From the NCBI GenBank assembly GCA_001795165.1, contig MGNS01000004.1:1-6123 (forward strand): a DNA stretch of 6,123 nt, in the 5' to 3' direction. The notes under the pieces were generated by a model, which did not search any database, was not told the origin of the DNA, and saw nothing but the letters and a program-made list of their open reading frames with translations. The translations under genes and the position numbers were made by a program. This DNA comes from Chloroflexi bacterium RBG_16_57_11 (GTDB taxonomy: Bacteria > Chloroflexota > Anaerolineae > Anaerolineales > UBA4823). Position 1 is the first letter of the stretch. Every line of letters begins with the position of its first letter. Positions 1 to 5,528 of the stretch are shown here, piece by piece.

Positions 1-340
1 TCATAATATGATCCCTTTCGCACCAAAAACTAACTAGGTTCCAGTAGTCCAGCCCGGCTCGGCGGTAGATGCAATCCGGGACAGGCAAGTGATGGCAGGC
101 GGCGGAAAGCCGGGTGCAGGAGGCAAGATCCTCCAGACGGCGCAACGCTGTCGCCTCCCGGCCGGTCTGCCAGCGAGTGTGCAGCTCTTCGGCGAAGGCT
201 GAAATGGGTCCGGGAGGAGGGTCGCCAGCGCAAACTGTCCAGCTTTCAACCTTTTCTCCCGTCGAGGTCTGCTGGGAGATGAGCCCACCGCAGGATAGCG
301 CTACATCATCCAGGTGAGGGGAAAGATAGATCCAGTTCAT
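1..340 (-). CDS. PIG-L/LmbE family zinc deacetylase, N-terminal part
   Basis: Reading leftwards from an ATG at 340-338, the frame is open for 113 codons to the window edge, so the C-terminal part is missing. The protein starts MNWIYLSPHLDDVALSCGG. H9-L-D11-D12 followed by a G-G pair is the hallmark of the PIG-L/LmbE family, which removes acetyl groups from N-acetylglucosamine-type sugars. By analogy with MshB, H9 and D12 would bind zinc and D11 act as general base; the third ligand, a later His, lies outside the window. The segment around residues 39-46 (CAGDPPPG) and the PDCIYRR stretch near residues 88-94 match my memory of Chloroflexota members of the family. An in-frame stop lies four codons upstream of the ATG (350-352) with no alternative ATG between, which fixes the start. 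It is transcribed divergently from the gene at 433. The substrate cannot be told from this fragment. Confidence 0.88.
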   Translation of the reverse strand, partial: MNWIYLSPHLDDVALSCGGLISQQTSTGEKVESWTVCAGDPPPGPISAFAEELHTRWQTGREATALRRLEDLASCTRLSAACHHLPVPDCIYRRAGLDYWNLVSFWCERDHIM

Positions 341-380
341 GCCAGTGTTTTACCATAAAATCGTCCGATCCGATAACTCC

Positions 381-409
381 TTGCGGCATCTCACCCCTGG
401 TGTTATCAT
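381..409 (+). promoter_or_regulatory. Putative sigma70-type promoter for the gene at 433
   Basis: TTGCGG (381-386) and TATCAT (404-409) are separated by 17 bp, and a TG at 401-402 makes an extended -10 (TGTTATCAT). The -10 matches 5 of 6 consensus bases and the -35 only 3 of 6. Transcription would start near 416, giving a leader of about 17 nt. The same nine bases TGTTATCAT recur in front of the gene at 5529. I see no clear promoter for the divergent gene in the rest of this 92-bp region (341-432). Confidence 0.5.
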
Positions 410-432
410 CTACACCTGAGTAGGGTAATGGA

Positions 433-873
433 ATGCATCGAGAGCAGCGTTATCGACTTCGCCTGACGTTCATTGCGATTATCCTGGCTACGCTGCCGTG
501 TTATTGCCTGGGATGGATCATGGTCCAGATCGCCCAGAACCAGGTGGCTTCACCCGACCCAACGCTGACCGCCTCGCCCACCTGGACAGAGCTGGCGACT
601 TCCACATCGACGCCCACACGTACCCTCCGAGTGACCAATACGCTGCTGCCGTCTCCATCTTCGACGGCTAGCATTACCCCAACCGAATTCATGACCTGGA
701 CGCCTTCGCCGACCTCACTGCCTACCGATACGCTCCCACCCCCACCGACAGATACGCCTCCACCAACTTTTACCCTGCCACCTCCGCCATCCGACACCCC
801 GGTGCCTCCTACCGAGACCCAAACCACTGAGCCTACAATAACTTCTCAGCCCTACCCCGTGTCGTTGCCCTGA
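433..873 (+). CDS. Membrane-anchored Thr/Pro-rich protein of unknown function
   Basis: A 146-residue protein that I do not recognise by family. A basic N-terminus (HREQRYRLRLR-like, residues 2-10) is followed by a hydrophobic segment at about residues 11-33, read as an uncleaved membrane anchor with the basic end inside. Cys23 and Cys25 lie in this segment (LPCYC) but do not fit a lipobox. The rest, about residues 40-146, is low-complexity Thr/Pro/Ser with very few charged residues, so it is probably an extended, disordered, possibly glycosylated stalk outside the membrane. It contains a near-perfect 14-residue duplication (residues 100-113 and 114-127). The ribosome site is weak (TAGGG at 421-425, 7 nt before the ATG). 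An antisense frame also stays open here because of the biased composition, but the membrane segment and the promoter favour this strand. Such short Thr/Pro-rich proteins are common in Chloroflexota; the role is unknown. Confidence 0.7.
   Translation: MHREQRYRLRLTFIAIILATLPCYCLGWIMVQIAQNQVASPDPTLTASPTWTELATSTSTPTRTLRVTNTLLPSPSSTASITPTEFMTWTPSPTSLPTDTLPPPPTDTPPPTFTLPPPPSDTPVPPTETQTTEPTITSQPYPVSLP
730..813 (+). repeat. Two-copy 14-residue coding repeat (TLPPPP-[TS]-DTP)
   Basis: Two adjacent 42-bp units (730-771 and 772-813) encode TLPPPPTDTPPPTF and TLPPPPSDTPVPPT, identical at about 10 of 14 residues. Third codon positions differ widely between the units, so the protein pattern is conserved better than the DNA. 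This suggests an old duplication or composition-driven convergence rather than a recent tandem event. Confidence 0.6.
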
Positions 874-905
874 GCCCAGATTGGCCATGCCGGGCGGGCT
901 TATCA

Positions 906-914
906 TGCTATAAT
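906..914 (+). promoter_or_regulatory. Extended -10 promoter element for the M42 operon
   Basis: TGCTATAAT is a perfect extended -10 (TG, one base, TATAAT). No good -35 hexamer lies 16-18 bp upstream, as can be the case for extended -10 promoters; the nearest TTG (TTGGCC, 881-886) is 22 bp away. Transcription would start near 921, about 23 nt before the first M42 start codon. A second -10-like TATCAT lies at 901-906. The element sits in the 70-bp gap after the gene ending at 873. Confidence 0.6.
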
Positions 915-943
915 TCCCCCGCACTCTGAGCTAAACGACCCAA

Positions 944-2005
944 ATGATGAATGAAATCCTTCCTTTTTTGAAACAATTGATCTCCGCGCCGGGGCTCTCT
1001 GGTTACGAGGCGCCTATTCGAAATATCGTAGCTGAGACCTGGCGACCGTTGACGGACGAATTACATATCAGCCGCCTGGGAAGCCTGCACGGCTTGCGGC
1101 GGGGCAACACCCCCGATCCGCGCCCCAGCCTGTTGCTGGCCGCACACATGGACGCCATCGGTTTGATGGTCACCGGCCTGGTGGATGGCTTTTTACGCCT
1201 GACCAGGGTGGGCGGGCTCGATCCACGCGTGCTGCCTGGACAGCTGGTAACCGTGCACGGTCGTGAAGAATTGCCTGGGGTTATTGTCCAGCCGCCAGCG
1301 CACCTGCTCCCGGCCGAAATCGGCAATGACCCTGTGCCGCTGGAATACCTGCTGGTGGATGTCGGCCTGTTGCCGCTTCAGGTAGAACGGCTGGTTCGGG
1401 TGGGCGACCTGGTTTCATTTGCCCAACCGCCGTTAGAGTTAGGTGAGGATTACCTGGCGGGTCACTCTCTGGACAACCGGGCTTCGGTGGCTGCTCTGAC
1501 AGACTGCCTGATGGAGCTGCAAGGACGGCCGACCTCCTGGGACATCTGGGCGGTCGCCACGGCGCAGGAGGAGGAGACGCTGGGTGGAGCATTAACCTCG
1601 GCTCACAAGCTTCGCCCGGCCCTGGCGGTGGCGATCGACGTGACCTTCGCCAGCAGCCCAGGCAGCCCGGCGCACCTGACCTTTCCACTGGGGAAAGGGC
1701 CTACTCTGGGCTGGGGTCCAACGATCCACCCGGCGCTGCAGAAAGCCTTCAAAGACCTGGCCGACCGGCTGGAAATCCCCTATAAGCTGGAGGCGATGCC
1801 GCGCCGTTCGGGCACCGACGCCGATGCCATGCAGGTCGCGGTCGAAGGCATCCCAACCATGGTGCTCGGTATCCCGCTGCGCTACATGCACACCCCGGTT
1901 GAAATGGTGTCGATGAAAGATATTGCCCGCACCGGGCGGTTGTTGGCCGAGTTCGCAGCCGCTTTAGACGAGGAATTCCTGGATAAGCTGGTGTGGGATG
2001 ACTGA
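944..2005 (+). CDS. M42 family metallo-aminopeptidase, divergent paralogue 1
   Basis: 353 residues, normal length for peptidase family M42 (TET aminopeptidases, FrvX, glutamyl aminopeptidase), cytoplasmic dizinc or dicobalt enzymes that trim N-terminal residues from peptides and usually assemble as dodecamers. The N-terminal motif APGLSGYE is at 15-22. Expected ligands are present: H68 in AHMDAIG, D177 in SLDNR, E209/E210 in AQEEE (general base and ligand), D232 in AIDVT, and H316 in RYMHTPVEM. D70 is the usual activating Asp, and SGTDAD at 289-294 matches the family GGTDA motif. It departs from its two neighbours in several places: the usual HMDE is HMDA, the DxxGN motif is SRLGS (43-47), and QEEVGxRGA is QEEETLGGA. 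There is no signal peptide. Two start codons are possible (944 and 947), and no clear Shine-Dalgarno precedes them. First gene of a probable three-gene operon, overlapping the next by 8 bp. Also likely to be annotated generically as endoglucanase/CelM; the peptidase call is safer. Confidence 0.9.
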   Translation: MMNEILPFLKQLISAPGLSGYEAPIRNIVAETWRPLTDELHISRLGSLHGLRRGNTPDPRPSLLLAAHMDAIGLMVTGLVDGFLRLTRVGGLDPRVLPGQLVTVHGREELPGVIVQPPAHLLPAEIGNDPVPLEYLLVDVGLLPLQVERLVRVGDLVSFAQPPLELGEDYLAGHSLDNRASVAALTDCLMELQGRPTSWDIWAVATAQEEETLGGALTSAHKLRPALAVAIDVTFASSPGSPAHLTFPLGKGPTLGWGPTIHPALQKAFKDLADRLEIPYKLEAMPRRSGTDADAMQVAVEGIPTMVLGIPLRYMHTPVEMVSMKDIARTGRLLAEFAAALDEEFLDKLVWDD

Positions 2006-3104
2006 GCCGACTTACACCTCCCCTAAAATTGGGACGGCGCAAATCCGCCTCCTGGAACGCCTATGCAATGCACCCGCAGTTTCTGGCGACGAGCAGGAAG
2101 TCCGGGCAATTGTTTTGGAGCAGGTGCGCCCACACGCCAGCGAAGTTCGCGTGGATGCGCTGGGCAACGTCCTGGCAATTCACCCGGGCCAGGGCGAGGG
2201 GCGCTTGAAAGTGATGCTGGCGGCTCACATGGATGAGGTTGGCATGATGATCGTCGATGACGAGGGTGAAGGCATCCTCCGCTTCGACACCGTCGGTGGG
2301 GTAGATGTGCGCCAGCTGGTTGGCAAGCCGGTGTGGGTTGGTCGCCAGCACATACCGGGCGTGATCGGGGCTAAGCCGGTGCATCTGACCTCGGCGGAGG
2401 AGCGCAAGCGATCTTTATCGCTGGACACTCTGCGCATCGATATTGGTCCAGATAACGCAAAAAAGGTCATGGTAGGCGACCGGGCGACTTTCGCCACGAG
2501 CTTCACCCGCCTGGGACCCAGCCTGCGGGCCAAGGCGCTGGATGACCGCCTGGGTGTGGTAACCCTGATCGAGCTGCTGCGCCACGCCCCAACGAACATC
2601 GATTTACTGGCGGCCTTCACAGTGCAGGAAGAAGTGGGCCTGCGCGGGGCGCATGTGGCGGCGTACGCCTTGGACCCCGACCTGGCGATCGCTTTGGATT
2701 GCACGCCCGCCAACGACTTGCCCGCCTGGAATAGCGGTGGGCAGAATACTGACCCGGCTGACGGCGAGAACACCCGTTACAACACGCGTCTTGGGGCAGG
2801 CCCGGCGATCTACGTGGCGGACCATGCCACCCTGTCTGATCCGCGATTGATCCGCCACCTGGTCGAAACGGCAGAGACCAGTGGTATCCCGTATCAGATT
2901 CGCCAGCCAGGCGGCGGAGGCACTGACGCTGGAGCGATCCACAAACAACGCATGGGTATCCCCAGCGTCACGGTCTCGGTGCCGGGCCGTTATGCCCATA
3001 CTGCCGCGATGATCGCCCGGTTGGAGGATTGGAAGAACACCCTGACCCTGGTGCACGCTGCGCTGGCCCGCCTGCCGGTCGATCTGTTAGCCGTAGAGCG
3101 GTAA
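1998..3104 (+). CDS. M42 family metallo-aminopeptidase, paralogue 2
   Basis: 368 residues, cytoplasmic, with about 15 more residues at the N-terminus than a minimal M42 protein. Motifs in order: APAVSGDE (25-32), VDALGN (52-57), AAHMDEVG with H77 and D79, KALDDR with D182, VQEEVGLRGA with E211 (base) and E212 (ligand), ALDCT with D234, GGGGTDAGAI around 318, and H334 in GRYAHTAAM. All metal positions are therefore intact. Two oddities. The C-terminal motif lacks the Pro and Glu of the usual H[ST]PxE. After D234 there is a polar loop ending in ENTRYNTRLGAGPA, longer than the matching region in the third copy; I associate this version with a Chloroflexota subgroup. The ATG lies inside the end of the preceding gene (ATGACTGA shared, 1998-2005), with a G-rich stretch just upstream, so translation is probably coupled. 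The specificity is unknown; an N-terminal-residue preference different from its neighbours is an inference. Confidence 0.92.
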   Translation: MTEPTYTSPKIGTAQIRLLERLCNAPAVSGDEQEVRAIVLEQVRPHASEVRVDALGNVLAIHPGQGEGRLKVMLAAHMDEVGMMIVDDEGEGILRFDTVGGVDVRQLVGKPVWVGRQHIPGVIGAKPVHLTSAEERKRSLSLDTLRIDIGPDNAKKVMVGDRATFATSFTRLGPSLRAKALDDRLGVVTLIELLRHAPTNIDLLAAFTVQEEVGLRGAHVAAYALDPDLAIALDCTPANDLPAWNSGGQNTDPADGENTRYNTRLGAGPAIYVADHATLSDPRLIRHLVETAETSGIPYQIRQPGGGGTDAGAIHKQRMGIPSVTVSVPGRYAHTAAMIARLEDWKNTLTLVHAALARLPVDLLAVER

Positions 3105-3119
3105 ACCGCTTTTTCTCAC

Positions 3120-3124
3120 AGGAG
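3120..3124 (+). promoter_or_regulatory. Strong Shine-Dalgarno site for the third M42 gene
   Basis: AGGAG lies 5 nt before the ATG at 3130, within the 25-bp gap after the second M42 gene. It is the clearest ribosome binding site in the window and settles the start of the third gene. The gap has no terminator-like hairpin, which supports co-transcription. Confidence 0.8.
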
Positions 3125-3129
3125 CATCT

Positions 3130-4140
3130 ATGAAACCGTTGATCCAAAAGCTCGTCGAAACCCCCGGCCCTTCCGGATACGAGGCGCAGGTGCGCTCAGT
3201 CGTCCGCGCTGAAGTAGAGCCTTTCGCCGATGACGTACGTGTGGACAACCTGGGCAATCTGATCGTGCGTAAAGGGGACAAACAGCCGGACGGCCTGCGG
3301 ATTATGCTGGCGGCGCATATCGACGAAATTGGAGTGATCATCACGCACATCGATGATTCCGGCTTCGCTCGTTTTCTGCCAGTCGGTGGTGTGCGCGCCG
3401 CCGGCTGTTTGGGCAGCCGGTTGCGTTTTCTAAACGGCGCCTGCGGCGTGATCGGCAGCGAGCGCCTCAGCGATCCGAGCAAAAATCCAGCGTTTGAGCA
3501 AATGTTCATCGATTTTGGCGTCTCGGATCGGAAAGAGTGCCCTGTACGCGTAGGGGACATGGCGGTGTTCGAACGGCCTTACCAAGAATTTGGACAGCGG
3601 CTGGTGGCAAAAGCGCTGGATGATCGCATTGGTGTGGCGATATTGATTGAAACCTTGCGCCAGATACATCAGCCTAAGTTAGCCGGACACCATGAGCTTT
3701 ACTTTGTCTTCAGCGTCCAGGAGGAGGTCGGCGCGCGCGGCGCCACCACGGCAGCTTTTGGCATCGACCCCGATGTGGGTCTGGCAGTGGATGTAACCGG
3801 CACCGGCGATACCCCAAGAGGTCTCAAGATGGAAGTCAGCCTGGGTAAAGGGCCAGCCATCAAGGTGCGCGACCAGGGGATGCTGTCCGACCCGCGCCTG
3901 GTCCGCTGGCTGGTTCAAACCGCTGAAAGTGCTAGAGTGCCTTACCAAACCGAAATATTAGAGCTCGGTTGGACGGATGGGAAATCGATCCAGCTCACCC
4001 GGGCGGGCGTACCGGCGGGGTGCATCTCCATCCCAGCCCGATACATCCACACACCATCCGAAATGGTGGATTTTAACGATGCGTACAATGCCGTGCGCCT
4101 GTTGGTTGAACTCCTGCGTAAACCAATTTCCCTGGATTGA
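3130..4140 (+). CDS. M42 family metallo-aminopeptidase, paralogue 3 (most canonical)
   Basis: 336 residues, compact and the closest of the three to textbook M42. Motifs: TPGPSGYE (11-18), VDNLGN (38-43), AAHIDEIG with H63 and D65, KALDDR with D164, VQEEVGARGA with E198 (base) and E199 (ligand), AVDVT with D221, GWTDGKSIQ (usual GGTDA becoming GWTDG), and RYIHTPSEM with H307. All metal and catalytic positions are present. Expected activity is removal of N-terminal residues from short peptides in the cytoplasm, probably as a large homo- or hetero-oligomer, as known for archaeal TET enzymes. It has its own AGGAG ribosome site and follows the second copy after 25 bp, so it is read as the last gene of the M42 operon. 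There is no signal peptide. The next gene starts 41 bp later with no terminator seen between, so read-through into it is possible. Which residue type it prefers cannot be told from sequence. Confidence 0.94.
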   Translation: MKPLIQKLVETPGPSGYEAQVRSVVRAEVEPFADDVRVDNLGNLIVRKGDKQPDGLRIMLAAHIDEIGVIITHIDDSGFARFLPVGGVRAAGCLGSRLRFLNGACGVIGSERLSDPSKNPAFEQMFIDFGVSDRKECPVRVGDMAVFERPYQEFGQRLVAKALDDRIGVAILIETLRQIHQPKLAGHHELYFVFSVQEEVGARGATTAAFGIDPDVGLAVDVTGTGDTPRGLKMEVSLGKGPAIKVRDQGMLSDPRLVRWLVQTAESARVPYQTEILELGWTDGKSIQLTRAGVPAGCISIPARYIHTPSEMVDFNDAYNAVRLLVELLRKPISLD

Positions 4141-4181
4141 TCCTTGCGATGCAATAAGATACGCCTCTAAATACGGAAATT

Positions 4182-5489
4182 ATGCGGGCGAATCAACGGA
4201 TGAAATTACCAGTTTTATTGGCGATCCTGGCGATCTTATCTGCCTGTGCAGGGTTTCCTTCTGCAGGAAGTATTCCCCTGCCTTCGCAGACGCCGGTTGT
4301 TGACCAAACCCGGTCGATCCATCAGACCAGTTCTCCGCTTGCGACCGCCTCTCCAACTCCCGCCGGGCCGGTCAAGCTGCGTTTATGGTTGCCTCCGCAG
4401 TTCGATCCTGCGGCCAATACTGAAGCGGGGAGGTTGTTGCAAAAAAGGCTGGATGAGTTTCGAAAGCGCCGCCCTGGAATTGAGCTTGAGGTTCGTACCA
4501 AGGCAGTTTATGGACCGGGCGGCTTGCTGGACGCGCTCAGCACCGCCAGTGCTGCCGCGCCCCAGTCCGTCCCCGACCTGATCGCTCTGCCGCGCGATTT
4601 GCTGGAAGCAGCCGCCTTGAAAGGTTTGCTCCGACCCTACAACAACCTCACCAAAACCTTGGATGATCCGGATTGGTACGATTATGCGCGCCAGCTCTCC
4701 AGCATCCAGGAAAGCATCTACGGCTTGCCGTTTGCCGGGGATGCTCTGGCGCTGGCTTACCGTCCAGAGGCTATTCCGGAACCGCCAACCGACTGGTCGA
4801 TTCCACCAGAAAACGGCCCGACGCTGGTCTTCCCGGCTGCTGATCCTCAGGCGCTGTTCACGCTTGCGCTTTACCAATCCAATGATGGCGCTGTCCTGGA
4901 TGATCAGGGACGTCCGATCATCGAGACGATTGCTCTCACTGATGTCCTGACTTATTACATGCAGGCGCAAATCGCCGGGATCATGCCGGAGTTGCTCACC
5001 CAGTTCCAGAGCGATGATCAGGTCTGGGATGCTTTTCAGGATCGTCGTACCGATATGGCCGCAACCTGGACTTCGCGCATCTTGAGCTCTACGGCCGTAG
5101 ATGATGCAATAGCTCCGCTCGCGACGGTCGATGGAAAACCGGATACACTGGCGACAGGCTGGGTGTGGGCATTATCGGCGCGTGAGACGAGAGAACAGCA
5201 AGCCGCGATCGAGCTGGCTGAATTTTTGACTGATAGCGCTTTTCTGGCGGACTGGACCGAAGCAGCCGGCTTTCTTCCACCTCGCCCGTCTTCCCTGAAA
5301 CGTTGGGGTGACAGCCTTCTTCAACCAGTGCTGGCCAAGATTGCCCTGTCGGCGCATGCCATACCGACTGCGGATATCTTGAGCAGCCTGGGAGGACCGC
5401 TCTGGCAAGCCACAATCGATGTGCTCAACCAACAAGTCGACCCGGCAGCGGCAGCTCTGGCCGCTTCAGCCAGCTTAACCGGCCCTTAA
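4182..5489 (+). CDS. Lipoprotein, family 1-type extracellular solute-binding protein
   Basis: 435 residues. Residues 1-22 form a lipoprotein signal peptide: basic start, hydrophobic PVLLAILAIL, then the lipobox L19-S-A-C22. C22 is the only Cys in the protein, which supports lipid attachment there. Residues 23-63 are a Ser/Thr/Pro linker. The remaining part, from VKLRLWLPP at 64, reads like an ABC importer binding protein of the maltose/sn-glycerol-phosphate type: a mid-region YGLPFAGDALALAYRPE (conserved ligand-cleft segment), TGWVWALSARETREQQAAIELAEFL (typical C-lobe helix), and a C-terminal QATIDVLNQQVDPAAAA segment typical of family ends. It would bind a solute outside the membrane and hand it to a permease, but no transporter gene is in the window, so the ligand is unknown. 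The start is ambiguous: ATG at 4182 or in frame at 4200 (residue 7, giving MKLPVLL); both have weak ribosome sites and either gives a sound signal peptide. Confidence 0.85.
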   Translation: MRANQRMKLPVLLAILAILSACAGFPSAGSIPLPSQTPVVDQTRSIHQTSSPLATASPTPAGPVKLRLWLPPQFDPAANTEAGRLLQKRLDEFRKRRPGIELEVRTKAVYGPGGLLDALSTASAAAPQSVPDLIALPRDLLEAAALKGLLRPYNNLTKTLDDPDWYDYARQLSSIQESIYGLPFAGDALALAYRPEAIPEPPTDWSIPPENGPTLVFPAADPQALFTLALYQSNDGAVLDDQGRPIIETIALTDVLTYYMQAQIAGIMPELLTQFQSDDQVWDAFQDRRTDMAATWTSRILSSTAVDDAIAPLATVDGKPDTLATGWVWALSARETREQQAAIELAEFLTDSAFLADWTEAAGFLPPRPSSLKRWGDSLLQPVLAKIALSAHAIPTADILSSLGGPLWQATIDVLNQQVDPAAAALAASASLTGP

Positions 5490-5490
5490 G

Positions 5491-5519
5491 TTGACTCAAT
5501 CCATAGGGGATGTTATCAT
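5491..5519 (+). promoter_or_regulatory. Strong sigma70-type promoter for the LysM gene
   Basis: TTGACT (5491-5496, 5 of 6) and TATCAT (5514-5519, 5 of 6) with an optimal 17-bp spacer and a TG at 5511-5512 forming an extended -10. It starts one base after the stop codon of the preceding gene. The expected start point is near 5526, only about 3 nt before the ATG at 5529, which implies a leaderless or nearly leaderless transcript. Confidence 0.75.
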
Positions 5520-5528
5520 GTCGCATAG

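Noticed and set aside
433..540. Lipoprotein signal peptide in the Thr/Pro-rich protein, using Cys23 or Cys25
   Set aside because: The residues before each Cys (TLP and PCY) do not fit a lipobox, and hydrophobic residues continue after them, so an uncleaved membrane anchor fits better.
501..827. Antisense open frame rich in Gly/Val/Ser opposite the Thr/Pro-rich gene
   Set aside because: Its composition is the mirror image of Thr/Pro codons on the other strand; there is no domain or start context, and the plus-strand frame has a membrane segment and a promoter.
875..901. AGCCC/GGGCT inverted repeat between the gene ending at 873 and the M42 operon, considered as a terminator
   Set aside because: Five-base arms around a long loop with no T-run, and it abuts the -10 region; chance pairing in GC-rich DNA is likely.
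2225..2773. 182-codon antisense open frame inside the second M42 gene
   Set aside because: Fully contained in a gene with all expected catalytic motifs; Arg/Ser/Pro-rich translation typical of a shadow frame.
4144..4154. TTGC-GAT-GCAA inverted repeat after the third M42 gene, considered as a terminator
   Set aside because: The stem is only 4 bp with a 3-nt loop and no T-run follows, so it is not a credible intrinsic terminator.
4144..4173. TTGCGA ... TAAATA considered as a promoter for the lipoprotein gene
   Set aside because: The spacer is 18 bp and the -10 matches only 3 of 6 bases, well below the three other promoters called; read-through from the M42 operon is as likely.
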